A stretch of DNA of 64,000 nt from assembly GCA_002840715.1 (NCBI GenBank), contig PHBW01000012.1, positions 63,868 to 127,867 of the forward strand. The letters are read 5' to 3'. The position numbers and the translations under genes were made by a program. The notes beneath the pieces were generated by a model. The model ran no database searches, was not told the origin of the DNA, and saw only the letters and a program-made list of their open reading frames with translations. This document shows positions 26,165 to 34,764 of this stretch, piece by piece (position 1 is the stretch's first letter; every line of letters begins with the position of its first letter). Source of the stretch: Chloroflexi bacterium HGW-Chloroflexi-4. GTDB taxonomy: Bacteria; Chloroflexota; Anaerolineae; Anaerolineales; Anaerolineaceae.

Positions 26165-26848
26165 ATGGACATAACAAAAAACTCGTTTTCCCGTAAAAAA
26201 GCCCATTTATTGATAATCACATCAATGCTCGGATTTCTATTTGGATGTCAATTATTTGATGGCGCAATCGCTTTGATTGATGATCAAGAAACCAAAGACA
26301 CAATAATTGGTCGAGCGCTTGATGCGATCTCAGAAAATAGAAAAACGAATGAAACACATGAAGAAGTAGTGGATGAAGAATTACTTCCCAATAGTGCCTT
26401 GGAATATACCTGGCAGATGGGAGACCGATGTATAAATTCACCCGGCAGAGACCCTTGCCCGCTTGAATCTTGCGTTGCTGCCAGCGATCAATATAATGTG
26501 AAGTTTGACACGCCATTAGAACTCTTTGGCAAAGCCAATCCTGATGATTATTCTTGTGGAGCAGATTACATCTTTACGAATAATTCAGGTACAAATTTAC
26601 TGGTATGGCACAATATTCTCAGCAGTGATGACAATCTGGTTACAGTCAGCGCCATCAATATTGAAACAGACAGTATTTATGACGAATACCATTTCAATTA
26701 TTTTGATCGCCATGACGGTTTGATAACATTTCGAAGAATTCCAAAAATATACGTCCTTTACGATAATCCCCATTGCGAATGGATTGAGTATGGTGATGCT
26801 AAATTGGAAAAATATGCTGTACCCTTGATGAACCCATGTGAAAAATAA
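26165..26848 (+). CDS. Secreted lipoprotein of unknown function
   Basis: A 227-aa protein starting MDITKNSFSRKK with AGGAG upstream. The signal peptide ends in LFGCQ, a lipobox with Cys at about residue 28. An acidic helical segment follows, then a Cys-containing globular part (RCINSPGRDPCPLESC, about 85-100) that may form disulfides. No known domain is recognised. Codon use and flanks look ordinary. Confidence 0.7.
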   Translation: MDITKNSFSRKKAHLLIITSMLGFLFGCQLFDGAIALIDDQETKDTIIGRALDAISENRKTNETHEEVVDEELLPNSALEYTWQMGDRCINSPGRDPCPLESCVAASDQYNVKFDTPLELFGKANPDDYSCGADYIFTNNSGTNLLVWHNILSSDDNLVTVSAINIETDSIYDEYHFNYFDRHDGLITFRRIPKIYVLYDNPHCEWIEYGDAKLEKYAVPLMNPCEK

Positions 26849-27039
26849 CCGGGTCATAACCACTTCTGCCTTTATGGTTAATTATTATTAAATTCTCCCG
26901 CTGAAGGTTTATTACCCGAAGGAAGAAACCAAAAGTTTGTCCTTTCCACATAAGTTTGGAACTTTATGCTGGTTTTTTTGATTTAAGACACTATTCTAAA
27001 AAAATATGACTAATATTACATACATTATGTACAAAACAC

Positions 27040-27068
27040 TTGACATTGTGTAAATAATTTGATACTAT
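27040..27068 (+). promoter_or_regulatory. Promoter of the membrane protein-XRE operon
   Basis: TTGACA (27040-27045) and TACTAT (27063-27068) are 17 bp apart, close to consensus. Palindromic sequences such as TACATTATGTA (27021-27031) lie just upstream and could bind the XRE regulator, which is inference. Confidence 0.7.
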
Positions 27069-27107
27069 ATGTGCATAATTCGATACATTAGTCAGGAGAA
27101 AAATATC

Positions 27108-27602
27108 ATGTCTTACCAAGAAAAGAAAACACTCGCAAGCATCACCTCCGGCGCCCTCCTTTTGGCAGCCTATTGCCTTTATGCTTTCAATCCCGCCCGC
27201 ACCCCCGCGGACCTCAAAGCTTGGGCAACCACCATGTTGGTCTTCATTGCCATCGGCATTGGCGCCACCATCATCATCCAGATCGTCTTCCACATCCTTT
27301 TCTCGATTGGAGTCGCCATTCAACAAAAGATACAGAACAACGATTGCGATGACAAGGATATTGAAAAGAACATCAAACTAGAAATGGTCGAAGACGAGCG
27401 CGACAGGATGATTGAAATGAAATCCAACCAGGTTGGGTTTGCAGTGGCCGGCTTTGGATTCGTTGTCGCCTTGCTATCTCTGGTGTTCAACTACTCCCCA
27501 GTGGTCATGCTCAACATCCTCTTCATCACCTTTAGTTTTGGCTCAATTTGCGAGGGCATCTATCAGTTCTTGCTCTACCGCAGAGGATATAGCCATGCCT
27601 AA
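27108..27602 (+). CDS. Four-helix membrane protein paired with XRE regulator
   Basis: A 164-aa protein starting [15 protein letters not shown] behind AGGAG. Helices lie at about 10-25, 40-65, 105-125 and 128-145, with a long charged cytoplasmic loop ([23 protein letters not shown]). It resembles DUF2178-type membrane proteins that commonly sit beside a small XRE regulator. The last 8 bp overlap the regulator gene, so the two are translated together. Function unknown; a membrane-stress sensor or toxin-like role cannot be judged. Confidence 0.72.
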   Translation: MSYQEKKTLASITSGALLLAAYCLYAFNPARTPADLKAWATTMLVFIAIGIGATIIIQIVFHILFSIGVAIQQKIQNNDCDDKDIEKNIKLEMVEDERDRMIEMKSNQVGFAVAGFGFVVALLSLVFNYSPVVMLNILFITFSFGSICEGIYQFLLYRRGYSHA

Positions 27603-27816
27603 CCCAATTGTGATCACCAACAACATCCGCAAACTTCGTTTCTTTGCCAATGAAATGACCCAGCAGGAACTTGCTGAAAAAGCCGGCGCATCACGTCAGA
27701 CCATCATCGCCATCGAAGCCGGCAAGTATTCACCCTCGCTCGAACTCGCTTTTTGCATCGCTGACGCCTTCGGTGTCTCAATTACAGAAGTTTTTTCTCA
27801 CGAAGTAAAAGAGTAA
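27595..27816 (+). CDS. XRE-family transcriptional regulator (YozG-like)
   Basis: A 73-aa protein that is essentially one helix-turn-helix domain: [38 protein letters not shown] and [17 protein letters not shown]. The ATG at 27595 with GAGG upstream is right; the longer frame upstream is antisense-like extension within the membrane gene. This minimal Cro/C1 class typically represses its own operon, here with the overlapping membrane protein gene. Confidence 0.9.
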   Translation: MPNPIVITNNIRKLRFFANEMTQQELAEKAGASRQTIIAIEAGKYSPSLELAFCIADAFGVSITEVFSHEVKE

Positions 27817-27888
27817 AAAAATTTTTCAAACTTTTTATTTGACAAGGATCATTAATCTGCACAACGGATTAATCTGAAAGGAAACACT

Positions 27889-28830
27889 ATGAAAGCAGTC
27901 GTTTACGATAAAAGCAACAAACCTGATGTTCTGGTGCACCGAGAAGTGGAAAAACCCCTCCCCATCGCGGACCAGGTTTTGATCAAGATCATGGCCGTCT
28001 CTGTCAACGCTGCGGATTACCGCTCTTTGCGTTACGGCATCATCCCCAAAACCAATATCTACGGCGCCGACGTGGCTGGCACGATTGAAGCTGTTGGACC
28101 GGAAGTAAAACACTTCAAAATTGGCGACGAAGTCTTCGGAGACATTCTCAAATGGGGCTCGGGCGGTTTTGCAGAGTATGTGGCTGTTTCTGAAGAAGCC
28201 CTGGCGTTCAAACCGGCGTCTGTCTCCTTCGAATCCACCGCGACGGTCTCCATGGCGGGCATCACTGCCCTGCAGGGTCTGCGCGACCTAGGAAGAATCC
28301 AACCCGGTCAAAAAGTACTGATCATTGGTGCCGGTGGCGGGGTCGGCAATTTTGCTGTTCAGCTTGCCAAATATTACGGCGCCCATGTCACTGGCATCTG
28401 CGGACCCCAAAATGTAGAAATCGTTAAATCGCTTGGGGCTGACCGCGTCATTGATTACACCGAAAATAATTTCACCGAAGAGAAATTCAAATACGATCTG
28501 ATCCTTGCCGTCCACGGCAGCTATCGCCTGACCCAATTCAGGAGAGCCCTGACCCCCAACGGCATCATGGTCATGGCCGGCGGAGCGCTGCTCCAGTTGT
28601 TCCGTCAAATGGCTTTTGGCGGGTTGTTTTCGATGGGCGGCCAAAAAATGCAGTTGCTCAAAGCCGAACCCAATCGTAAAGATCTTGTCTTTTTGATCAA
28701 GTTGGTTGAAGAAGGCAAACTCAAAACCGTGATTGACCGCACTTATCCCCTCGCTGAAACTGCCGAAGCGATGAAGTACGCCAACCACGGACACACCCTC
28801 GGCAAAGTGGTTATCCGCGTCAACGAATAG
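27889..28830 (+). CDS. NAD(P)-dependent alcohol dehydrogenase / quinone oxidoreductase (MDR)
   Basis: A 313-aa zinc-independent medium-chain dehydrogenase/reductase. Key parts are the N-terminal GADVAGTIEAVG, the GITALQGL segment and the Rossmann motif LIIGAGGGVGNFAVQLAK. The structural zinc Cys cluster is absent, as in quinone oxidoreductases. It would reduce enones or quinones with NADPH. AAAGGA lies before the ATG. A LacI-type operator/terminator follows before the xylanase gene. Confidence 0.88.
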   Translation: MKAVVYDKSNKPDVLVHREVEKPLPIADQVLIKIMAVSVNAADYRSLRYGIIPKTNIYGADVAGTIEAVGPEVKHFKIGDEVFGDILKWGSGGFAEYVAVSEEALAFKPASVSFESTATVSMAGITALQGLRDLGRIQPGQKVLIIGAGGGVGNFAVQLAKYYGAHVTGICGPQNVEIVKSLGADRVIDYTENNFTEEKFKYDLILAVHGSYRLTQFRRALTPNGIMVMAGGALLQLFRQMAFGGLFSMGGQKMQLLKAEPNRKDLVFLIKLVEEGKLKTVIDRTYPLAETAEAMKYANHGHTLGKVVIRVNE

Positions 28831-28856
28831 TCACTAGCCAAAATGCTTTTCCGTGC

Positions 28857-28892
28857 TATAATAGCGGTATCGTTACCGGAAACGATACCGCT
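28857..28892 (+). promoter_or_regulatory. Extended -10 promoter with overlapping LacI-type operator
   Basis: TGC-TATAAT (28854-28862) is an ideal extended -10 box. Immediately after it, AGCGGTATCGTT (28863-28874), ACCGGA and AACGATACCGCT (28881-28892) form a 12-bp perfect inverted repeat with a central CG. The arms carry CGTT/AACG, as in LacI-family operators. A repressor here would cover the transcription start. As RNA, followed by CCTTTTTA, the same repeat could also terminate the upstream gene. Confidence 0.6.
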
Positions 28893-28939
28893 CCTTTTTA
28901 TAGTCCCACCAAACCGGATATTCTTCAATGGAGGCTGCT

Positions 28940-30169
28940 GTGAATCAACAATTAAAAGACAAAATGATCAAGGCTTCCATCACTGTCAAAGATCAGAATA
29001 ACCAGCCGCTGAGAAACCAATCCGTCACCGTCAGGCAAACCAATCACAAATTCCTGTTTGGCACGGCCGCATTCGATACTGTTCCTCTGGCGAACGGCGA
29101 ATACACCGGCGCCGTGCTCGAAAAAGCCGAACAGCTTGCCCAAAACCTGCTTCAGCTATGCAACGCCGCCACCCTGCCCTTCTATTGGGGTCCGTTTGAG
29201 CCGCAGCGCGGAGCGCCCCGCACCGAAGCCCTAAAACGCGCCGCCCGCTGGTGTCTGGATCATAATCTGAAAACCAAAGGTCATCCCCTTTGCTGGCACA
29301 CCATGACCGCGGATTTTCTGCTGCCATTGGATAACGCCGCCATTCTGCAAGCCCAAAAAGACCGCATCAGGCGCGAAGTCAACGACTTCCGCGGATTGAT
29401 CGATATGTGGGACGTGATCAACGAAGCCGTGATCATGCCCATCTTTGACAAATACGACAATGGCATCACCCGCATCTGCAAACAAAACGGACGCATCCAG
29501 ACCATCAAGACCATGTTCGAGACCACCCGCTCTGAGAACCCCTCTGCTGTGCTCTTGATTAACGACTTTGAAACCTCCCCCGCTTATGACATCCTTATCG
29601 AGGGCTGCCTTGAAGCCGGCATCAAATTTGATGTGATCGGCATTCAATCTCATATGCATCAAGGGTGGTGGGGGCTCGACAAAACACATGAAATTCTTGA
29701 GCGTTTCAGCCGCTTCAATCTGCCCATTCACTTCACCGAAACCACCCTGGTCTCAGGCCAGCTCATGCCCGCCGAAATAGTGGATCTCAATGATTATCAG
29801 GTTACTGATTGGCCTTCAACCCCCGAAGGGGAAGAACGCCAGGCGCGTGAAACCCTTCAGCATTACGAAACCCTCTTCGCTCATCCGCTGGTGGAAGGCA
29901 TCACCTGGTGGGATCTTCAGGACGGCAATTGGTTGAATGCCCCCGCCGGCTTGATCCGCAAAGATGGCAGCACCAAACCCGCCTATGACGAACTGCTCAA
30001 ACGCATTAAGGGCGAATGGTGGCTGCCCCCCACCCAAATGACCACGGATGCCAACGGCGTGCTTCAGCTCTCGGTATTTGCGGGCAGCTATGAGATCAGT
30101 CTAAACGATCAACAGCAGACCTTCCTAATTGAAAAAAACGCTGCCACCTCGGTGGTGATGTTTAACTAA
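28940..30169 (+). CDS. GH10 endo-1,4-beta-xylanase, cytoplasmic
   Basis: A protein of about 409 aa; a GTG start preceded by GGAGG is preferred to the ATG four codons earlier. A short beta-rich N-terminal part (residues 1-60) precedes the GH10 barrel. The acid/base Glu lies in WDVINEAV and the nucleophile Glu in IHFTETTL; HPLCWHT and ITWWDLQDGNWLNAPAGL are the usual subsite motifs. The C-terminal 45 residues form a beta tail. With no signal peptide it should cleave imported xylo-oligosaccharides. It is controlled by the LacI-type operator upstream. Confidence 0.9.
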   Translation: MNQQLKDKMIKASITVKDQNNQPLRNQSVTVRQTNHKFLFGTAAFDTVPLANGEYTGAVLEKAEQLAQNLLQLCNAATLPFYWGPFEPQRGAPRTEALKRAARWCLDHNLKTKGHPLCWHTMTADFLLPLDNAAILQAQKDRIRREVNDFRGLIDMWDVINEAVIMPIFDKYDNGITRICKQNGRIQTIKTMFETTRSENPSAVLLINDFETSPAYDILIEGCLEAGIKFDVIGIQSHMHQGWWGLDKTHEILERFSRFNLPIHFTETTLVSGQLMPAEIVDLNDYQVTDWPSTPEGEERQARETLQHYETLFAHPLVEGITWWDLQDGNWLNAPAGLIRKDGSTKPAYDELLKRIKGEWWLPPTQMTTDANGVLQLSVFAGSYEISLNDQQQTFLIEKNAATSVVMFN

Positions 30170-30229
30170 GCTTTTTGATACGGCATCTTTCTGACGTTTA
30201 TTTCATCTCTCTCCTATTGATTGCACGTT

Positions 30230-30268
30230 GATACACACCCTCCTCTGTTCCGGATGAGGGTGTGTATC
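30230..30268. terminator. Perfect 13-bp stem-loop after the xylanase gene
   Basis: GATACACACCCTC (30230-30242) and GAGGGTGTGTATC (30256-30268) with a 13-nt loop, 60 bp after the xylanase stop. The T-run is weak. Termination is the likeliest role. Confidence 0.6.
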
Positions 30269-30429
30269 ATTTAACGCCTGAAATGCTGCACTATGATTCT
30301 TTCAGCTTCCCGGTGTCTGGGGTAATAAAACTCAAAATAGTCAAGGCTGGAATTAATATATATTGTCGCAGACAAAAATTTGACACAAGCACTATAATTA
30401 ATAAAACCTAATTCTCAGGAGAACCTCAT

Positions 30430-31014
30430 ATGGATCTCACTCAATTTCGTTGGATCTATCCCCCAAAACGCTTCAACCTTGCCCCCGGTAAACTGACCCT
30501 CTTCACCGAGCCCGACACAGATTTCTGGCAGCGCACCTATTACGGTTTTCAACACGACAATGCCCCTGCCTTTCTCACTAGTGTCAGTGAATTAGAATTC
30601 TCATTCACCGTCAAAACCAAATGGTCTCCCATGATGCGTTTCGATCAGTGCGGCATTATGCTTTATCAAGATGCCGATAACTGGTTTAAGGCTTCCGTGG
30701 AATACGAATCTCCGCAGGCTTCAAAACTGGGCAGCGTCGTCACCAACCTCGGCTACTCAGATTGGGCCACCACCGACATCAGCTCCACGCAAAATGAAAT
30801 GACCTACCGCCTCAGCCGCCGCGGACAGGATTTCTGCATCGATAATGCCTTTGACGGCGTCATCTTCAAGCAGATGCGCATCTTCCACATGCATCAGAAA
30901 TTTGAGTCAGTCAACTTCGGCGTTTATGCCTGCAGCCCGCTGGATTGCTCCATGAAGGCCGAATTCTCAGACTTCAGCTTCGGTCCCTGCCTCTGGCCGC
31001 TGCATGCTGGTTAA
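30430..31014 (+). CDS. DUF1349 (concanavalin-like fold) protein
   Basis: A 194-aa protein starting MDLTQFRWIYPPKRF with AGGAG upstream. The pattern FSFTVKTKWSPMMRFDQCGIMLYQDADNWFKASVEYES is characteristic of DUF1349, a beta-sandwich often found in proteins that bind or cleave carbohydrates. There is no signal peptide. It follows the xylanase, and a role with oligosaccharides is possible but unproven. Its last 48 bp overlap the convergent membrane protein gene. Confidence 0.82.
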   Translation: MDLTQFRWIYPPKRFNLAPGKLTLFTEPDTDFWQRTYYGFQHDNAPAFLTSVSELEFSFTVKTKWSPMMRFDQCGIMLYQDADNWFKASVEYESPQASKLGSVVTNLGYSDWATTDISSTQNEMTYRLSRRGQDFCIDNAFDGVIFKQMRIFHMHQKFESVNFGVYACSPLDCSMKAEFSDFSFGPCLWPLHAG

Positions 31015-31755
31015 ATTTTTTATACTTGATGATATAGTGAAGTTGACCACAATCGAGAGCATCAACCCAATCAACAATGCAACCACAACCCGAATAAAAA
31101 CGGCGTATGAATTCCACATGCGCGCCCAATAATGCACAACCTGGTCATCAAACCTCACAAATCGGGCGGTGTCGATTGCATCCGCATAATACCGTGCAGA
31201 CACCACCGTTTCAATGGGTTTTCTCACTTGCAAAGGGGCAAAAAACCGGTATGGTTTTAAAGTCATTTCGGGGTCAGCTGAAGCTTGCGGCTGATCTTCA
31301 CCAGTCCTTTCCACCCACGCGCAGATGATTTTGCTGCCCTCATCCGGCTGGCAGTCATACACAAAATACTTGTCCGTATCCGTCCAAATAGCCGGCTCAA
31401 TACTGTTTGGCAGAATTTCAATCTTTGTGATAGGTTCAGGCGCAGAGCTGGTTTTCTGCCATTTGCCGTGCGGCAGCGCGTATAAGCCCACTAAAACCAG
31501 CATGGAGACCACCGTTCCGATCACCAGACTGCTTAGCCCATGAAGCAGTTTCATCCACCACTTTAATTCAGGGCTTTTAACAAATAAGAGTGCATATCCG
31601 CACATCGGAAGGACAATCAAGAGCCCCCCCAACACTGCATAAACCATCACAAGTGAAAAATAATTCGGTTGAAAGACTTCCAATAAACCGGTCAGCAAGG
31701 CTGTGGGCAAAAAAGTAGCTCTGACTAATCGTAAAAAGAGATGTTTTTTAGGCAT
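30967..31755 (-). CDS. Membrane protein, DUF3592-like, unknown function
   Basis: A 262-aa protein with three or four N-terminal helices (about 10-90), an extracytoplasmic beta-rich domain containing YFVYDCQPDEGSKIICAWVER (two Cys, probable disulfide) and a C-terminal helix (about 218-242). GAGG precedes the ATG. The layout recalls DUF3592-type proteins, but recognition is weak. Its 3' 48 bp are antisense to the end of the DUF1349 gene. Confidence 0.65.
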   Translation of the reverse strand: MPKKHLFLRLVRATFLPTALLTGLLEVFQPNYFSLVMVYAVLGGLLIVLPMCGYALLFVKSPELKWWMKLLHGLSSLVIGTVVSMLVLVGLYALPHGKWQKTSSAPEPITKIEILPNSIEPAIWTDTDKYFVYDCQPDEGSKIICAWVERTGEDQPQASADPEMTLKPYRFFAPLQVRKPIETVVSARYYADAIDTARFVRFDDQVVHYWARMWNSYAVFIRVVVALLIGLMLSIVVNFTISSSIKNLTSMQRPEAGTEAEV

Positions 31756-31802
31756 GAATACCTCAACCTCAATTACAGAGGGCTAATCTCCACCGTGACA
31801 AA

Positions 31803-32870
31803 TCAATCCCTCAAAATTTTCCCCAACACATCCGCATTGGTGAAATCGGACGAATCCAGCTTATTATCCAGGCCAATCAGCGTCAAATCAATTCCCTTCA
31901 ACCCCTCGTCTGTGATCGCCGCGCGCAGGCCGTTCACGATCTCGCCCGCCATTACCACCTTATACGGACGGTTGTAGTAATTCGATATTGCCCTTTCCAC
32001 CCTCGGCACACCAGCGCATGCATTCTGCGGCGCCAACACCGCCAAATAAAGATCAGAAAGTTTCCTTTCAATCACTGCCGGTTCATTCCCTGTCAAAACC
32101 TCAAGCGCCTGCGCCTTGATCTCGGGCAAGCCCAGTTCATCAAAAGCGCGCGAAAACCACTTGGAATACGGCGTATAAACTTCTTTCAGCTCAAAACAGA
32201 TCTTCAGCATCATGTTCACAAGCCGCCCGGCCAACAACTTCAACCCCACCAGGTCGCCAAACTCAACCGCCCTGCCCACGAAGGCCTCTTCATTTGAGAC
32301 ACAAGTCCAATAGGCCGCCAGCTTGATCAGCTTCACATCCAGTGGGTAATACCTCAGCGTCGATCGCATCGCGTTCAAGCGCCCCAGCCCGTCATGGAAG
32401 ACCCGCCCGCGCGTCAGCTCCACCAGCCTCTGCTCAGGGATGCACAGCCAGTCCAGGCAGGTTAATTGAGCCACATCCCTGTGCAGCAGCTCGGCAAAAT
32501 AAGCGTCAATCTCGTACACCTCGATCAGATGATTGACCTCACCTGATAAATGCGGCTCCATGTGCTGTGTGCCGTCGGGGCCTTTGGCGCTGAAATGCGT
32601 TGAAAAGCCCATAAACTCGCCCGGCAAATGCGCACGCAAATAAGCCTTGATCTCCTCCATCCGCCCCGCGGCGCTTTTGCCCACAAAAATCTGCATCCGC
32701 GGACCCCAGTTGTGGTCCATGCTGGTGGCGTTGTCGTAGCCCAGCACATCCGACCCGTAACCGATCAGGCTGGCCGAATAGCAAAGCGAAGCGTCGAACT
32801 GCTTCATCAGCGGCCCGACGATCTCGGTGTAGTAGCATTCGTTAAGGGTGAGTCCAGGGAGAAAGGGCAT
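31803..32870 (-). CDS. DUF4037 nucleotidyltransferase-like protein
   Basis: The 355-aa protein has a polymerase-beta-like nucleotidyltransferase start: ASLIGYGSDVLGYDNATSMDHNWGPRMQIFVG includes the GS motif, spaced acidic residues and the DHNWGPR signature of DUF4037. A helical C-terminal domain (about 230-340) follows. It probably transfers a nucleotide to a small molecule or protein, substrate unknown. The ATG has AAAGGA upstream. Confidence 0.85.
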   Translation of the reverse strand: MPFLPGLTLNECYYTEIVGPLMKQFDASLCYSASLIGYGSDVLGYDNATSMDHNWGPRMQIFVGKSAAGRMEEIKAYLRAHLPGEFMGFSTHFSAKGPDGTQHMEPHLSGEVNHLIEVYEIDAYFAELLHRDVAQLTCLDWLCIPEQRLVELTRGRVFHDGLGRLNAMRSTLRYYPLDVKLIKLAAYWTCVSNEEAFVGRAVEFGDLVGLKLLAGRLVNMMLKICFELKEVYTPYSKWFSRAFDELGLPEIKAQALEVLTGNEPAVIERKLSDLYLAVLAPQNACAGVPRVERAISNYYNRPYKVVMAGEIVNGLRAAITDEGLKGIDLTLIGLDNKLDSSDFTNADVLGKILRD

Positions 32871-32935
32871 GGTAAATCCTTTGAAATTATTAAAACAGAT
32901 GTTTCTTTGCGACTTCGCGGGCTCACGGTGCGCAC

Positions 32936-32954
32936 TAGCGCGATATACGCGCTA
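32936..32954. other. GC-rich hairpin between VOC and DUF4037 genes
   Basis: TAGCGCG (32936-32942) and CGCGCTA (32948-32954) with a 5-nt loop, extended by CAC/GTG. A further TTGCG...CGCAA pairing lies next to it at the VOC stop codon. It is probably a terminator or mRNA stability structure for the leftward VOC gene. Confidence 0.45.
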
Positions 32955-32975
32955 TGTGTTGCGAGAGAAGCTTTT

Positions 32976-33377
32976 TTACTTCGCAATCTCCCAAATCGTA
33001 CCTCCCGGGTCGGCAAAACTCGCCGTCCTGATCCCCCACGGTCTGTCCAGCGGACCGTTGATCAGTGTCACCCCCTGCGCCTTCAGTTTCGTGCACATGG
33101 CGTCCACATCTTCCACGTGGATGGTGTAAACCGCCCTCGCCCCTGCCTGGACTTTGGCCATCCTGGCCGGTGATAACAGCTCATCCGCCTTGCTCACGTC
33201 CAGCAAGTTGATCATCGTCTTGCCGATCTTAAACACACACGAATTGGCGTCTTCCCACACCGCTTCCAACTCAAACACGGATTGATAAAACTTTTTCGCC
33301 GCAGCCAGATCCTCTTGAAATAATGTGATGGCGAAAATAGTATCCGCCCAGGATTTTGACAATTCATTTTTTTCCAT
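32976..33377 (-). CDS. VOC-family (glyoxalase/bleomycin resistance-like) protein
   Basis: A 133-aa single-unit VOC protein with two beta-alpha-beta-beta-beta modules: FAITLFQEDLAAAKKFYQSVFEL and VYTIHVEDVDAMCTKLKAQGV...FADPGGTIWEIA. Potential metal residues are few in the first module, and the C-terminal Glu (WEIAK) is conserved. It could be an isomerase, dioxygenase-like or drug-binding protein. It is 30 bp from the MFS gene on the same strand. Confidence 0.85.
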   Translation of the reverse strand: MEKNELSKSWADTIFAITLFQEDLAAAKKFYQSVFELEAVWEDANSCVFKIGKTMINLLDVSKADELLSPARMAKVQAGARAVYTIHVEDVDAMCTKLKAQGVTLINGPLDRPWGIRTASFADPGGTIWEIAK

Positions 33378-33388
33378 AATACACCTGA

Positions 33389-33423
33389 CCTTCCTAATTC
33401 CTAATCACTAATTACTACTCACT
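33389..33423. repeat. Heptamer tandem repeat at MFS gene stop codon, copy 1
   Basis: On the minus strand this is a run of seven-base units, TAGTAAT-TAGTGAT-TAGGAAT-TAGGAA. The TAG stop of the MFS gene lies inside the array. Shorter relatives occur at 40986 and 54489, also at stop codons. Confidence 0.6.
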
Positions 33424-34610
33424 GCCTTTCCCCCATCCACCACCAGCAGCATCACAAACCCGGCCACCGACACCCCCAGCCCCACCGTCAGCATGAAGGG
33501 TACCCCGCCGCGCGAATCCAGCATCACTCCGCCCAGAATGTTCCCGAGCAGTCCGCTGATGCCCATCACCATGCCCATGATGGCCTGGCCTTTGTTCTGA
33601 TCTGCACCGCTGATTACCTCATTCACATAAAACACCGACGCCGGGATGAACATGGCATAGGCAAAAAACTGCAGACTCATGGCTGCGTCCACCCAGAACA
33701 CACTGGGAGCCAGCAAAGTGACCACCGTCTTGATCAAAAACGCCACCCCTGAAACCTTCATCAACAACCCGGCATTGTGAATCTTCTTATAAAGCAGCGG
33801 AAAGAGCGCCATAGCCGGCAACTCGACAATCGCCGCCACTGAATTTGCCATCCCCATATCGGCACTGCTGCCGCCAACGTTTTCAATGATCTGGATCATG
33901 AAAGTACTGATGGTGACATGCGAGAAAAACAATATCGAAATACTGGCCACCACCGCCATAAAGCGCTTGTTGTTCCTGGCAAATTGCAACAGCCCCGAGG
34001 GTTGCCCCTCACCCTCACCACCGGTTTCTAATCCTCTTTTAGCCTTTTGAAAGCTCAGCACCAGCCCCAACGCCAACACCCCCAATGCGATGTTCACCAG
34101 CATAATCACACCTGCGCCAAAATCATCCACCAGGTAGCCCAACACGATCGAAAGAACGGCAAAAGCCAGCGAACCGATGCCGCGCGCCAGGCTGAAGTTG
34201 ATCGGTACGCCGTTATTGATGTGGTCCATTGACATGGTCGTCAACAGTGGAATTTGCGAAGCGAAAAAGGTCAACAAAATGACATACAAAATGCCCACCC
34301 CGAGCACAGTCCTGGGGATGATGAACAGCAGCAGCGCAAAAAAGATCATCCCCGCCAGCAGAAAAGAAACAATGGTCCGCAGCGAGAATTTCAAAGTCTT
34401 ATCAGCAAAACTGGCCACAAGCGGCGACACCACCAAGCCGAGTACGCTTGCCAGTGTGAGCGTCAATCCGACCTGCGAATTGGTGAATCCCCGCGCCAGC
34501 AAAAACACCGCGGCGTAGGAATAGATGGAACAATACCCCATGATGTAGATTGCCTGGATCAAGGAATAATGCACGGTCAGTTTAGTGCCCAATTTGTTGT
34601 TGTTTTCCAT
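33408..34610 (-). CDS. MFS transporter
   Basis: A 400-aa, twelve-helix major facilitator protein. The N-terminal half has ARGFTNSQVGLTLTLASVLGLVVSPLVASFADK, with a motif-A-like loop, and a long central loop (KAKRGLETGGEGEGQPSG) separates the halves. Its overall pattern resembles MFS_1-like/NupG-type permeases more than drug antiporters; the substrate is unknown. It is divergent from the ArsR regulator gene, which may control it. Its stop codon lies in the heptamer repeat. Confidence 0.85.
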   Translation of the reverse strand: MENNNKLGTKLTVHYSLIQAIYIMGYCSIYSYAAVFLLARGFTNSQVGLTLTLASVLGLVVSPLVASFADKTLKFSLRTIVSFLLAGMIFFALLLFIIPRTVLGVGILYVILLTFFASQIPLLTTMSMDHINNGVPINFSLARGIGSLAFAVLSIVLGYLVDDFGAGVIMLVNIALGVLALGLVLSFQKAKRGLETGGEGEGQPSGLLQFARNNKRFMAVVASISILFFSHVTISTFMIQIIENVGGSSADMGMANSVAAIVELPAMALFPLLYKKIHNAGLLMKVSGVAFLIKTVVTLLAPSVFWVDAAMSLQFFAYAMFIPASVFYVNEVISGADQNKGQAIMGMVMGISGLLGNILGGVMLDSRGGVPFMLTVGLGVSVAGFVMLLVVDGGKAVSSN

Positions 34611-34697
34611 AAGGTTTCCTTATCCACGCCAGGGTGCCAGATCATTTCTTTATCACAATTATAGTTTGGATGTGACTGCAACACGTTGCAGAAATGC

Positions 34698-34751
34698 TTG
34701 ACTAACGGACCTGCTCAACTTATACTATCAATGGTTGAACAACATTTCAAC
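34698..34751 (+). promoter_or_regulatory. Promoter and operator of the ArsR gene
   Basis: TTGACT (34698-34703) and TATACT (34721-34726) are 17 bp apart. GTTGAA-CAACAT-TTCAAC (34734-34751) is a perfect inverted repeat over the expected transcription start. The TTGAA/TTCAA arms resemble ArsR/SmtB operators, so autorepression is likely. Confidence 0.6.
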
Positions 34752-34764
34752 TATTAGGAGTATC

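Noticed and set aside
29231-29731. 166-codon leftward ORF inside the xylanase gene
   Set aside because: The GH10 frame carries all catalytic motifs; the antisense ORF arises from codon bias and has no recognisable features.
30380-30398. TTGACA and TATAAT as a promoter for the DUF1349 gene
   Set aside because: The two hexamers are only 7 bp apart, far too close for a sigma-70 promoter; the TATAAT may still be used alone.
32628-33173. 181-codon rightward ORF
   Set aside because: It is antisense to both the DUF4037 and VOC genes and their spacer; those frames have clear family motifs.
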